NCBI RefSeq assembly: GCF_002813755.1
Contig: NZ_CP018061.1
Span: 3,276,001-3,340,000, forward strand
Length of the DNA stretch: 64,000 bases
Direction: 5' to 3'
From: Enterococcus mundtii
Lineage (GTDB): Bacteria; Bacillota; Bacilli; Lactobacillales; Enterococcaceae
Made by a program: the position numbers and the translations under genes. This document shows positions 9,313-19,463 of the stretch, piece by piece; position 1 is the first letter of the stretch; each line of letters begins with the position of its first letter. The notes beneath the pieces were generated by a model. That model did not search any database. It was not told the DNA's origin and saw only the letters and a list, made by a program, of their open reading frames with translations.

Positions 9313-10230
9313 TCACTCCCCTCCAAAGTATTGGTTTTCTTTTAAAAAGCGCTCTGCGACGACAGAAGGCTCAACCAAATTATTGTCTGCTTCATAGTTC
9401 AATTGTTGCATTTTTTCAGTGCTGATCGTATTACTTAATTTTGTTAATGCTTCTGCTAAACCCGGCGTATCTTTTAATAGTTGATTATCTACAACCGGTG
9501 CAGCGTCATAAGGTGGGAAAAAACTCAAGTCATCTTCTAGCATGACTAGATCATAACTAGCAATACGTCCGTCTGTCGAATAACCTAAAACGATATCCAT
9601 TCTCCCAGCTTCTACAGCGTCATAGACTAGACCGATCTGCATAGGCAAGATGGAATCAAATGAAAAGCCATATGTTTCTTTGAAGCCGTCATAGCCATCT
9701 CCTTTACGATTGATCCAGGAAGTATCCACTCCAGCGACAAGTTCATCGGCGACATTTTTCAAGTCACTGACTTTCTTTAAATTGTATTTTTCCGCAGTAT
9801 CTTTGCGAACAAGAAAAACGTAGGTGTTCTCGAATCCATAAGAAGGAAACCAAGTTTGATCATACCTTTTTTCAAATTCACGTTTTACGATATCAAATGC
9901 TTTTTCAGGATCTTTCTCAGGCGGTAAATTAAGGGTAGTAGTCAAATCTGTCCCTGTATAGCGAGCGGCAGAAATAGACGCGTCGCCGTTCATCATCGCT
10001 TGATGATTGATCGTCGTCGTTGCTAAGTTATTGATGATCGTCGTATTTTTTTCCGTATAGTGTTCAACCATCCCAGCAACGATACTGGCAATGATCTGAG
10101 CTTCAGAAGTGATCCCACCAGTGATAGAAATCGTATCTTCATCCGTATTACTTGCCAATCCTGGGAAGGAGCAACTTGCAAGTAATAAGACGGTCAATAC
10201 GAGAACGACACTATTTCTGATTCGTTTCAT
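9313..10230 (-). CDS. opuCC: OpuC osmoprotectant-binding lipoprotein
   Basis: Substrate-binding lipoprotein of the OpuAC/OpuCC type, 305 residues. A positively charged start and hydrophobic stretch lead to the lipobox LLASC, so lipid is attached near Cys20 and the protein is held on the outer membrane face. The mature part has the family segments [23 protein letters not shown] and [11 protein letters not shown]. Its start overlaps the opuCB stop by 4 bp (ATGA), which suggests translational coupling; GAGGAG precedes it. Confidence 0.94.
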   Translation of the reverse strand: MKRIRNSVVLVLTVLLLASCSFPGLASNTDEDTISITGGITSEAQIIASIVAGMVEHYTEKNTTIINNLATTTINHQAMMNGDASISAARYTGTDLTTTLNLPPEKDPEKAFDIVKREFEKRYDQTWFPSYGFENTYVFLVRKDTAEKYNLKKVSDLKNVADELVAGVDTSWINRKGDGYDGFKETYGFSFDSILPMQIGLVYDAVEAGRMDIVLGYSTDGRIASYDLVMLEDDLSFFPPYDAAPVVDNQLLKDTPGLAEALTKLSNTISTEKMQQLNYEADNNLVEPSVVAERFLKENQYFGGE

Positions 10231-10868
10231 TCGTCATTCTCCTCCCTCAATGCGATCGGAGTTAACCGATTCTCCAATAGTCCTAATAAGAAATCTGCAA
10301 GCAATGCTAAGATCGTTACAGGGATCGTTCCAGCGAAAATCAAATCGGGCTGATAATTATTCAAACCGCTAAAGATCAAATCGCCTAGTCCGCCTGCGCC
10401 GATGTAAGAGGCAAGGGTTGCCCATGCAATCACATAGACTGCTGCTAACCGAATACCTGCCATGATCGTCGGCATAGCGATCGGCAATTCGACAGAAAAA
10501 ATCGATTGGATATTTGTCATCCCCATGCCTTTTGCGACATCGCGGTAATTCCAATCCACATTTTTCATCCCAATATAGGTATTTCTTAAAATAGGTAAAA
10601 GGGAATAGATAAATAGGGCAATGATTGCAGGCAATTTACCGACACCGAATAAAGGAATCATAAGTGCTAATAGGGCAAGAGAAGGGACCGTTTGTAACGC
10701 ACTGGTCAGACCAATAACAATCGTTGCGACTTTAGGAAAACGCGTCAAAAGAACACCTAAAGGAACAGCAACGGCAATCCCGATGACCAATGCAATTGCT
10801 GAAATATAGAGATGTTCGAGACTTTTTGAGAGGATCTCAGCGCCATGTTGTTGAAAAAATTCGGCCAT
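10227..10868 (-). CDS. opuCB: OpuC osmoprotectant ABC transporter, permease subunit
   Basis: First permease of the OpuC system, 213 residues with about six membrane helices. The EAA loop ([20 protein letters not shown] region) contacts the ATPase, and an [13 protein letters not shown] segment follows. It starts 3 bases after the opuCA stop behind a strong AAGGAGG site and overlaps opuCC by 4 bp. The order CA-CB-CC-CD is that of Bacillus and Listeria opuC. Confidence 0.94.
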   Translation of the reverse strand: MAEFFQQHGAEILSKSLEHLYISAIALVIGIAVAVPLGVLLTRFPKVATIVIGLTSALQTVPSLALLALMIPLFGVGKLPAIIALFIYSLLPILRNTYIGMKNVDWNYRDVAKGMGMTNIQSIFSVELPIAMPTIMAGIRLAAVYVIAWATLASYIGAGGLGDLIFSGLNNYQPDLIFAGTIPVTILALLADFLLGLLENRLTPIALREENDE

Positions 10869-10871
10869 TGG

Positions 10872-12041
10872 TTAAACCTCCTTTGTTTCAGATGGCGTAC
10901 CAATTGCATCAGTAAGCGATGATTCTTCGCCCCAGATCACGTCATAGACGATGTCGACAAGAGATGCTCGAGTTAAAATACCAACGACTTTATTTTGTTC
11001 ATCAACTACTGGCACATATTTTAAGCCACGTTTTAAGATTCGTTGTAGGGTATCACGTAAGTAAGCGGATTGTTTTACATAAAAAACATCCTTGTTCAAG
11101 ATATCGCCAACACTTGAGACTTTGCCACGTTTTTTATCGATTGTTTCAACATCGATAAATCCTTTTAAGGTATTTGAATTATCAGTCACTAAAAGCGTAT
11201 CGACACGTTTTTCACGCATCAATTTGATGGCTTCTTGCAATGATTTTTCTGGTGTGATCGTGATGGCTTGGTTCAGCATGACTTCGCCTACTTTTGTTGT
11301 ATCTGGTTTGGCTTGAAGCAAGCGATCTTCACCGATCAATTCTTCGACAAATTCATTGGCAGGGTGGCGTAAAATGTTTTGTGGGGTATCAAATTGAATG
11401 ACTCTGCCTTCGCTCATGATTGCGATGCGACTGGATAATTTGATTGCTTCATCCATATCATGTGTCACGAAGACAATCGTTTTTCCTAAACGTTCTTGCA
11501 GATCCTTGACTAAATCTTGTAAGGAATCTCTTGTGATAGGGTCTAGTGCACCAAAAGGTTCATCCATCAAAATGATGTCTTGGTTCGCCGCTAATGCACG
11601 AACGACACCGATACGTTGCTGTTGACCACCAGATAACTCATGTGGGTAACGATCAAGCATTTCACGAGGAAGCTCCACCAAGTCGATCATTTTCTCTGCT
11701 GTTTTGTTCCGTTCTTCTTGGCTGACCTTCAATAATTTTTGCACAAGAGTGATATTTTCTCGGATCGTCATGTGAGGCATCAAACCGATACTTTGGATCA
11801 CATAGCCGATTTGTCGTCGGAGTTCAACGGGGTTGATTTCTTGGATCGACTTTCCATCAATCAAAATCTGACCTTCTGTCGGGTCCGTCATGCGGTTAAG
11901 CATCCGCATCGTAGTGGTTTTTCCGCTACCACTTGTACCGATAAAACAAATAAATTCGCCCTTTTCAAAAGAAATGTTGACGTTCTCGACCGCGACTTTT
12001 CCACCTTTATAAATTTTTGATACATTCTGAAATTCGATCAT
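10872..12041 (-). CDS. opuCA: OpuC osmoprotectant ABC transporter, ATP-binding subunit
   Basis: ATPase of the importer, 389 residues. It has Walker A GTSGSGKTT near residue 38, the signature LSGGQQQR, Walker B IILMDEPFGALD and the switch histidine in VTHD. Two CBS domains at the C-terminus (about 250-375) sense ionic strength or nucleotides in this family. The start at 12041 (MIEFQNVSKIYKGG) is chosen because AGAGGTG lies 7 bases before it; an in-frame ATG nine codons upstream has no good site. It is the first gene of opuCA-CB-CC-CD. No convincing promoter was resolved in the 12042-12240 gap. Confidence 0.95.
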   Translation of the reverse strand: MIEFQNVSKIYKGGKVAVENVNISFEKGEFICFIGTSGSGKTTTMRMLNRMTDPTEGQILIDGKSIQEINPVELRRQIGYVIQSIGLMPHMTIRENITLVQKLLKVSQEERNKTAEKMIDLVELPREMLDRYPHELSGGQQQRIGVVRALAANQDIILMDEPFGALDPITRDSLQDLVKDLQERLGKTIVFVTHDMDEAIKLSSRIAIMSEGRVIQFDTPQNILRHPANEFVEELIGEDRLLQAKPDTTKVGEVMLNQAITITPEKSLQEAIKLMREKRVDTLLVTDNSNTLKGFIDVETIDKKRGKVSSVGDILNKDVFYVKQSAYLRDTLQRILKRGLKYVPVVDEQNKVVGILTRASLVDIVYDVIWGEESSLTDAIGTPSETKEV

Positions 12042-12241
12042 ATTTGCACCTCTTCTTTTCTTTTCCATAAAGAATGTTCTTATAATAGTATGCCTAAAAT
12101 AACTAAGGAATACAAATTTGATGATTTATTTACTATACAAATAACTAGACTAGTAGGCGTTTTTTGAATTTATAAATAAAATATAGCTGAAAAGATAACG
12201 TAACTAATCAAAAATGAATGGAATGATAAGATTTTTGCTTT

Positions 12242-12270
12242 TTGGCATTGTCGGCATAAAATGGTAAAAT
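12242..12270 (+). promoter_or_regulatory. sigma-A promoter of queA
   Basis: TTGGCA at 12242-12247 and TAAAAT at 12265-12270 with a 17-bp spacer, about 30 bp before the queA start. Confidence 0.65.
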
Positions 12271-12302
12271 AAAAGGGCCAAACAGAGAAAGTGAGTGACG
12301 AT

Positions 12303-13334
12303 ATGTTAACAACAGAAGATTTCGATTTTGAGTTACCCGAAGAACTGATTGCCCAAACACCATTAAAAGACCGGGATCATTCCCGATTACTTGTGGTTGA
12401 CCGCAAGACAGGTGAGATGATGGATAAACATTTTCATGAAATCATTGAGGAATTAAATCCTGGTGATGCGTTAGTGATGAATAATACACGCGTATTGCCT
12501 GCGCGCTTATACGGTGAAAAAGTAGAGACGGGTGCCCATTTAGAAGTATTGCTTTTGACCAATACGGAAGGTGACACGTGGGAAACACTGATCAAACCAG
12601 CCAAACGTGCCAAAGTAGGAACGGAGATCGTTTTTGGTGACGGCCGTCTAAAAGCAGTTGTGAAAGAAGAGCTAGATCATGGTGGACGAATCATTGAATT
12701 TGCCTATGAGGGGATTTTCTTAGAGAATCTAGAAGCACTTGGTGAAATGCCGTTGCCTCCTTATATCAAAGAACGGCTAGAAGATCCAGATCGCTATCAA
12801 ACTGTCTATGCAGAAGAGAATGGCTCAGCAGCTGCGCCAACTGCTGGCTTGCATTTCACGACAGAATTATTAGATGAAATCAAAGCAAAAGGCGTAGAGC
12901 TTGTCTATTTGACACTTCATGTCGGTCTAGGCACCTTCCGTCCAGTGAGTGTCGATAAAATCGAAGAGCATGAAATGCACAGTGAATTTTATCGTTTGAC
13001 CGAAGAAGCTGCTACTCGCTTGAATCAAGTTCGCCAAAATGGCGGGAAAATCGTGGCAGTAGGAACGACATCGATCCGCACGTTAGAAACGATTGGCACG
13101 AAATTTGATGGTGAGATCAAAGCAGATAGTGGTTGGACCGATATCTTTATTACGCCAGGGTATGAGTTCAAAGTAGTTGAAGCTTTTTCTACGAATTTCC
13201 ACTTGCCAAAATCCACTTTAGTGATGTTAGTCAGTGCGTTTGCTGGTAGAGAATTGACATTATCAGCTTATCAACATGCCATTGATGAACGTTACCGTTT
13301 CTTCAGTTTTGGCGATGCGATGTTTGTGAAGTAA
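12303..13334 (+). CDS. queA: S-adenosylmethionine:tRNA ribosyltransferase-isomerase
   Basis: Builds epoxyqueuosine on tRNAs with GUN anticodons by moving the ribosyl part of SAM to preQ1 in the tRNA. It is 343 residues, the family length. Conserved blocks are [32 protein letters not shown] and GTTSIRTLE. The ATG at 12303 matches family starts; a GTG at 12291 is in frame. The tRNA-guanine transglycosylase gene tgt follows about 4.2 kb away, so the usual queA-tgt pair is split here by the Ca2+ ATPase and the DUF975 gene. Confidence 0.95.
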   Translation: MLTTEDFDFELPEELIAQTPLKDRDHSRLLVVDRKTGEMMDKHFHEIIEELNPGDALVMNNTRVLPARLYGEKVETGAHLEVLLLTNTEGDTWETLIKPAKRAKVGTEIVFGDGRLKAVVKEELDHGGRIIEFAYEGIFLENLEALGEMPLPPYIKERLEDPDRYQTVYAEENGSAAAPTAGLHFTTELLDEIKAKGVELVYLTLHVGLGTFRPVSVDKIEEHEMHSEFYRLTEEAATRLNQVRQNGGKIVAVGTTSIRTLETIGTKFDGEIKADSGWTDIFITPGYEFKVVEAFSTNFHLPKSTLVMLVSAFAGRELTLSAYQHAIDERYRFFSFGDAMFVK

Positions 13335-13346
13335 CTTTTTAAGATA

Positions 13347-13384
13347 AAAAAGACCCCGACTCTCGATTAGTCGGGGCTTTTGTG
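13347..13384 (+). terminator. terminator of queA
   Basis: Arms CCCCGACT and AGTCGGGG with a 7-base loop, then CTTTT. Confidence 0.9.
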
Positions 13385-13826
13385 CTTCGGAAGGAAACAA
13401 ATAAATAGAATTAGTGTAACTTTCCATAGAACATGCAAAGTACGGTGTTGAATTTCTTCTTGATAAACAAAAAATCTTGTTTTCTTTACATCTTCAACAG
13501 TTGAATCATCTCTTGTTCCTATTCAATTTTCAGATGTTCATGTTATTTAATTGTTACGTATCCCACTACTTCTTTTTTTGAACGATTTTCGTTTCAAACA
13601 GTCATACGCATTCACTATTTATAATGGTTACTTCACATGCTCGTTAAGGTGAAACTTGTACTTCTAACAACTTTGTTTGCTTATACTACTCTATCGAGAA
13701 ATTCTTCTATCTATTTGTCTTTTCCTCCTTCCTTATGGTTAAATCATACCACGTTTTGGTAGCGTTTGCAATGAATATGTATCGATTATTTTAAAATATT
13801 TCTCTTCATATATATATGCGATATAG
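13385..13826. other. AT-rich intergenic stretch with a cre-like site
   Basis: No gene is supported here. A cre-like sequence, TTGGTAGCGTTTGCAA at 13756-13771, differs from the CcpA consensus at one position. An AAGGAGG on the minus strand near 13730 has no start codon at a usable distance. The stretch may hold an unrecognised leader or small RNA. Confidence 0.3.
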
Positions 13827-13881
13827 TTGAATTAATTAAAAAAAAGATGTTATACTAAAATAGTACGTTATACATAACGTA
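13827..13881 (+). promoter_or_regulatory. promoter and inverted-repeat operator of the Ca2+ ATPase gene
   Basis: TTGAAT at 13827-13832 and TATACT at 13851-13856 with an 18-bp spacer. A perfect inverted repeat, TACGTTAT-AC-ATAACGTA at 13864-13881, begins at the predicted transcription start, where a bound repressor would block initiation. No regulator gene is adjacent. Confidence 0.6.
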
Positions 13882-13903
13882 TGATTTTTAAAGGAGGTAT
13901 AGG

Positions 13904-16564
13904 ATGGATAGTTACAAAAAAACAATAGAAGAAATAGCAGAAGAAACAAAAGTAGATATAGATCAAGGCTTGTCGATGACTGAAGCAAAAGAAAGAAGTC
14001 AAAAACAAGGCAAAAATCAATTCGAAGAAGCCCCCAAAGAATCACTCTTCAAAAAATTTATACGAAGTCTTTCAGATTTCACCACGATTGTTTTGTTAGT
14101 TGCCGCAGTCATTTCATTTTACACCGCATTTGCAACTGAACATGGAGACCTGTTCGAAGGACTCTTGATCATTGCGATTGTTATCATCAATTCAGTTCTA
14201 GCGATTGTTCAAGAAGGAAATGCAGAAAAAGCATTAGAATCCCTACAAGATATGAATAAACAAACCGCTACGGTCCTCAGAGATGGTAAAGTAGAAAAAG
14301 TAGATGCTGAGAATCTAGTTGTCGGGGATGTGCTGGTATTAGAAGCAGGATCAGCAATTGCTGCGGATGCTCGCTTAGTTGAAACATCACAATTACGTGT
14401 AGAAGAATCAGCTCTAACCGGTGAAAGTGAGGCTGTCGAAAAAGACGCAGGTTACATAAGTCAAGAAGATGACTCTCTCGGTGACCAATTGAACATGGTC
14501 TTTAAAGGTTGTACCGTTGCTGCTGGTCGTGGGAAAGCGATCGTCACAGCGATTGGTATGCAGACCGAAATGGGAAAAATCGCCGGATTATTAAATGACC
14601 ATACAATGCAGAAAACACCACTACAAGTCCGTTTGAATCAATTAGGGAAGCGAATCAGTGTGATTGCATTAGCTGCTGCTGCCTTAGTCTTTTTGATTGG
14701 TGAACTTCAAGGTGAACCGTTACTTGAAATGTTCATGACTTCGATTTCCTTAGCTGTTGCCGCAGTACCAGAAACATTAACTGTTATCGTTACGTTGACA
14801 CTTGCTTATGGTGTACAGAAAATGGCGAAAAAACATGCGATCATTCGTCAGCTGCCAGCTGTTGAAACGCTCGGTACTGCGAATGTCATCTGTTCGGATA
14901 AAACCGGTACACTGACACAAAACCGGATGCGCGTCCGTCGCGTGTGGAGTAAAGAAGATGAAGTGACAGACGTCGAAGATTCAATGACAAATAGCGCCAT
15001 GGAAATCTTAAAAATGGCTGCATTATGTACCGATGTGACGGTTGAAAAAGAGGACGATGAATTGATCGTCAAAGGTAATCCAACGGAAGCAGCAATCGTA
15101 CGTGCAGTTGAGGAAAACTATCATACAAAAGAAGAATTAGAAGAAAAATACCCAAGGGTTGACGAACTCCCATTCGACTCTGATCGAAAAATGATGACGA
15201 CTGTCCATAAAATGGGTGATAAGTATATCTCTATCACAAAAGGCGCATTTGATGTCTTAGCACCAAAATTTACGTCTGGAGATGTTGAACAAGCAGAAGT
15301 GGTCAACGACCGTTTTGGGAAACGTGCCTTACGTGTAATTGCAGTAGGTTATCGAACGTATGACGAAAAACCACAAGAAATCACTTCAGAAGCTTTAGAA
15401 AAAGATCTACGTTTGATTGGCTTGATCGGTATGATCGATCCGCCACGTCCTGAAAGTAAAGGTGCTATCAAGCGTGCGAAAAAAGCTGGTATCAAAACAG
15501 TGATGATCACTGGGGACCATGTCGTCACTGCCAGTGCGATTGCCAAAGAATTGGGAATTTTGACCAATAGTAACGAAGCTCTTTCAGGTGCGGAACTCCG
15601 TGCGTTATCTGATGAAGAATTAGATGATCGAGTAAAAGATTTATCGGTTTATGCTCGCGTAACCCCAGAAGATAAAATCCGAATCGTCAAATCATGGCAA
15701 CGAACAGGTGCCGTGGTCGCAATGACAGGTGATGGTGTGAACGATGCGCCAGCATTGAAAGCGAGTGACGTTGGATGTGCGATGGGGATCACCGGTACAG
15801 ATGTAGCGCAAAGTGCCGCTGACATGATTTTGACCGATGACAACTTCGCTACGATCGTAGATGCCGTTAGCCAAGGACGTTCCGTTTATCAAAATATTCG
15901 AAAAGCGATCAATTTCTTATTAAGCTGTAATATCTCTGAGATTTTTATCGTATTGATTGCGATGTTAGTTGGTTGGGGGGCACCATTTACAGCCGTTCAA
16001 CTATTGTTCGTAAACGTTGTCGCTGATGGACTGCCTGGTTTTGCTTTAGGAAGAGAACCAGCAGAGGAAGGGATCATGAATGAAGCGCCAATTCCTAAAA
16101 ATGAAGGGATTTTCGCTCGTGGTTTAATGAAGAAAATTGCCATCAATGCAGGAATATTTACGGTAGTCACTTTATTTGGTTACTATTTAGGAAGCTTCGT
16201 TGATACGATCAGCCCTTGGGTCGATGCTAGTCAAGAAGTTGGCCAAACCGTCGCATTTCTAGTATTGGCTTACTCTTCGATCATCCATGTCTTTAATGTT
16301 CGTAGTAGTCAATCGATTTTCAAAGTGAACTTAGCAACGAATAAATCGTTAGTGGAAATGGCGATTCTTTCCCTTCTTATCACGTCAGCAGTCGCTTTAT
16401 TACCATTCACGCAAGAATTATTTGGGTTAGTTCATATTAGTTTGAATCATTGGTTCTTAGTAGGAATCTTGTCGATTATACCGATTGGGGTCAATGAATT
16501 GATCAAGTTCCACCAATTGCCAGATGAGGAAGAGACAGTAGAAGCACCAGAATCTGAAATGTAA
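13904..16564 (+). CDS. calcium-translocating P-type ATPase (PMCA/LMCA1-type)
   Basis: An 886-residue P2-type ATPase predicted to export Ca2+. The N-terminal cation ATPase domain is followed by the actuator motif TGES near residue 170. The phosphorylation motif is DKTGTLTQN near residue 335, the hinge motif is TGDGVNDAP, and about ten membrane helices are present. The proline of helix 4 appears as VAAVPETL, typical of Ca2+ pumps rather than heavy-metal pumps. The gene has an AAAGGAGG site and its own promoter with an operator-like repeat. Substrate is inferred from subfamily, and Mn2+ is possible. Confidence 0.88.
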   Translation: MDSYKKTIEEIAEETKVDIDQGLSMTEAKERSQKQGKNQFEEAPKESLFKKFIRSLSDFTTIVLLVAAVISFYTAFATEHGDLFEGLLIIAIVIINSVLAIVQEGNAEKALESLQDMNKQTATVLRDGKVEKVDAENLVVGDVLVLEAGSAIAADARLVETSQLRVEESALTGESEAVEKDAGYISQEDDSLGDQLNMVFKGCTVAAGRGKAIVTAIGMQTEMGKIAGLLNDHTMQKTPLQVRLNQLGKRISVIALAAAALVFLIGELQGEPLLEMFMTSISLAVAAVPETLTVIVTLTLAYGVQKMAKKHAIIRQLPAVETLGTANVICSDKTGTLTQNRMRVRRVWSKEDEVTDVEDSMTNSAMEILKMAALCTDVTVEKEDDELIVKGNPTEAAIVRAVEENYHTKEELEEKYPRVDELPFDSDRKMMTTVHKMGDKYISITKGAFDVLAPKFTSGDVEQAEVVNDRFGKRALRVIAVGYRTYDEKPQEITSEALEKDLRLIGLIGMIDPPRPESKGAIKRAKKAGIKTVMITGDHVVTASAIAKELGILTNSNEALSGAELRALSDEELDDRVKDLSVYARVTPEDKIRIVKSWQRTGAVVAMTGDGVNDAPALKASDVGCAMGITGTDVAQSAADMILTDDNFATIVDAVSQGRSVYQNIRKAINFLLSCNISEIFIVLIAMLVGWGAPFTAVQLLFVNVVADGLPGFALGREPAEEGIMNEAPIPKNEGIFARGLMKKIAINAGIFTVVTLFGYYLGSFVDTISPWVDASQEVGQTVAFLVLAYSSIIHVFNVRSSQSIFKVNLATNKSLVEMAILSLLITSAVALLPFTQELFGLVHISLNHWFLVGILSIIPIGVNELIKFHQLPDEEETVEAPESEM

Positions 16565-16576
16565 AAAAATAAACAC

Positions 16577-16611
16577 CAAAAAAGGATTGGAGATTTTCCA
16601 ATCCTTTTTAT
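16577..16611. terminator. bidirectional terminator between the Ca2+ ATPase and DUF975 genes
   Basis: Arms AAAAAGGATTGG and CCAATCCTTTTT with T runs on both readings, lying between convergent genes. Confidence 0.88.
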
Positions 16612-16628
16612 TATGGTGAAAAAGCTGA

Positions 16629-17321
16629 TTAAACTTGTTTTGGTAATTGTTCGTAAAAAGCAGCTTTAGTTGCAGTGATGTATGGATTCAACCATAGATA
16701 ACCGATACCGACTGTAGCAATTGCTAAGATGTGCCATCCGATAAACGATAAGTCTAACCAGAATAATTTTCCTTTGTAGCCATCCATCAATTTGCGGCTT
16801 GCAGTGATCGTATCAAGGATTTTTGGTTTTTCGCCTGTTTCTGTTACGACATCATAGTAAATGAAATAACTTTGAGAATAGGCATACCCTTTGATGATCC
16901 CAGGAATGACTAAAAGCAATGCCCATAACGTAGTGAAAATCGTTGTCACTAGTGCTAACAATAGAACGCCACCGAAGAATACGCCTGAAAAACCGCGGAA
17001 AGCATCTTTGAATGGTTCGATCGTTGTTCGTTTCCCACGGATAATGTCTAAATAGGTCCAAGAAATCCCACTCATGAACAATGCACTGATGATCGTAGAA
17101 ACGATCCCTCCGCCTGAACTACTGCTACTTGAACCACTCACCATTTCTTGCATTGCGCTACTGTCTTGCATCGTTGCAATCAGTAAAGCAGTAGGTAAAG
17201 CTAAAATAAGAATAATAGCAATTGTGATCAATGTTGGAATCAGATTTAATAGAATTGCTTGCCCCCAACGTCCCTTTAAGCTGTCTTTTGCTTGTTGTTT
17301 TAATTCCCCAGAAGATACCAT
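16629..17321 (-). CDS. DUF975-family integral membrane protein
   Basis: A 230-residue membrane protein. It has the DUF975 N-terminus (SSGELKQQAKDSLKGRWGQAI region), a Ser/Gly-rich linker near residue 80 and about five to six hydrophobic segments. LFWLDLSFIGWHIL near residue 190 is characteristic of the family. Function is unknown. I chose the ATG at 17321, 8 bases after AAGGAG; a GTG three codons upstream overlaps the ribosome site and is unlikely. The gene is monocistronic and divergent from tgt. Confidence 0.85.
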   Translation of the reverse strand: MVSSGELKQQAKDSLKGRWGQAILLNLIPTLITIAIILILALPTALLIATMQDSSAMQEMVSGSSSSSSGGGIVSTIISALFMSGISWTYLDIIRGKRTTIEPFKDAFRGFSGVFFGGVLLLALVTTIFTTLWALLLVIPGIIKGYAYSQSYFIYYDVVTETGEKPKILDTITASRKLMDGYKGKLFWLDLSFIGWHILAIATVGIGYLWLNPYITATKAAFYEQLPKQV

Positions 17322-17453
17322 ATTTTCCACTCCTTTTTTTTGATAGTCTTAGTATATCAAAGAAAGACTGATTTTGCTCTAGGAATCCTCTTTCGTTATT
17401 GAAAGGTGCACAAAAAAAGCAGGTTAAAAAAACCTATAAAAAAAGAGAAGCTC

Positions 17454-17482
17454 TTGCAAAAAGTAGTTGAAAAGATTATGAT
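17454..17482 (+). promoter_or_regulatory. sigma-A promoter of tgt
   Basis: TTGCAA at 17454-17459 and TATGAT at 17477-17482 with a 17-bp spacer. Confidence 0.7.
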
Positions 17483-17528
17483 GGTGGGAGTTGCAAACGT
17501 GATTCTATAAAAGAAAGTAGGGAATTGA

Positions 17529-18674
<1,146 letters not shown>

Positions 18675-18767
18675 TAGGATTTGTGAAATTTAGTTAAAAA
18701 ACTAGTTTCTAGCGCCTTTTTCTGCTAAAGTGTTTAGTGTAGATATTTAGTTAGTGAGGTGAAAAAA

Positions 18768-19145
18768 ATGGGTTCATTACCAATGTTAGTGATGTTCGTT
18801 GCCCTATTAGGGATGTGGTTCTTTATGTCACGTACACAAAAGAAACAACAACAAGAACGTCAAAACTTGCTTGATAGTATGAAAGCTGGCGATGAAGTAG
18901 TCACGATCGGTGGACTTCATGGCGTAGTCTCAGAAATCGACGAGACAAATCGTACAGTCGTTTTAGATTGCGAAGGTATCTTTTTAGAATACGATCGAGC
19001 AGCCATCAAAACGGTAAAACCAGGTACAGGCGCGATGACGAGCACACCAATCGCACCAGTAGAAGAACCGACAGAACCAGAAGTAATTGAAACTGTTGAA
19101 GTTCCAGAAACACCTGAAGAGAAAAAAGAAGAAAAAGAATTGTAG
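18768..19145 (+). CDS. yajC: preprotein translocase subunit YajC
   Basis: Small accessory subunit of the Sec holotranslocon, 125 residues. A single N-terminal membrane segment (LPMLVMFVALLGMWFFM region) is followed by the family segment RTQKKQQQERQNLLDSMKAGDEVV and the GGLHGVV turn. The C-terminal 35 residues are a Pro/Glu-rich low-complexity tail, as usual. The start at 18768 has GAGGTG 6 bases before it; a GTG at 18759 lies inside that site and is not used. Confidence 0.93.
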   Translation: MGSLPMLVMFVALLGMWFFMSRTQKKQQQERQNLLDSMKAGDEVVTIGGLHGVVSEIDETNRTVVLDCEGIFLEYDRAAIKTVKPGTGAMTSTPIAPVEEPTEPEVIETVEVPETPEEKKEEKEL

Positions 19146-19203
19146 ACACCGGTTGTTTGCCACGCGTTGGCTAAATGTATACGGAGTTCGATCATTCTTT
19201 ATC

Positions 19204-19266
19204 AAAAAAGACTGATAGTCATTCCTATCTCATATGGAGATAAGATGGCGATCAGTCTTTTTTTTT
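19204..19266 (+). terminator. terminator of yajC
   Basis: Outer arms AAAAAAGACTGAT and ATCAGTCTTTTTT enclose a smaller inner hairpin (CCTATCT / AGATAAG), with a run of Ts at the end. Confidence 0.85.
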
Positions 19267-19360
19267 GTAACTTTACTAAATAAATCACTTATTCCATTAT
19301 TGAAGGGTTACTCGATGATCAATCCTACTGAATGGACTATTTTCTAAAGAAAAACATAAC

Positions 19361-19376
19361 TGTGAAAAAAATCACA
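19361..19376. promoter_or_regulatory. Rex- or CRP/FNR-type box upstream of adhE
   Basis: TGTGA-AAAAAA-TCACA is a perfect inverted repeat with a 6-bp centre, ending 8 bp before the adhE -35. It matches the Rex consensus TGTGA-AWWWWT-TCACA except at one base. The same symmetry is shared by CRP/FNR-type sites. Confidence 0.6.
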
Positions 19377-19384
19377 AAAAAGTA

Positions 19385-19437
19385 TTTACATCGAAAAAAA
19401 AGTGTTGTATGATGTGTATGTGAAATAATTAACAAAT
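19385..19437 (+). promoter_or_regulatory. adhE promoter with a second Rex-like box
   Basis: TTTACA at 19385-19390 and TATGAT at 19408-19413 with a 17-bp spacer. Just downstream, TATGTGAAATAATTAACAAA (19418-19437) resembles a Rex box (TTGTGAAATAATTTCACAA type) with a degenerate right half. Two boxes flanking the promoter fit NADH-responsive repression of adhE by Rex, which is known in Gram-positives. Confidence 0.65.
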
Positions 19438-19463
19438 AACCATGACTCAGTAGGAGGAACATA

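Noticed and set aside
13385..13903. Possible manganese (yybP-ykoY) riboswitch before the P-type ATPase
   Set aside because: The conserved core was not found, and the promoter lies only about 40 bp before the start codon.
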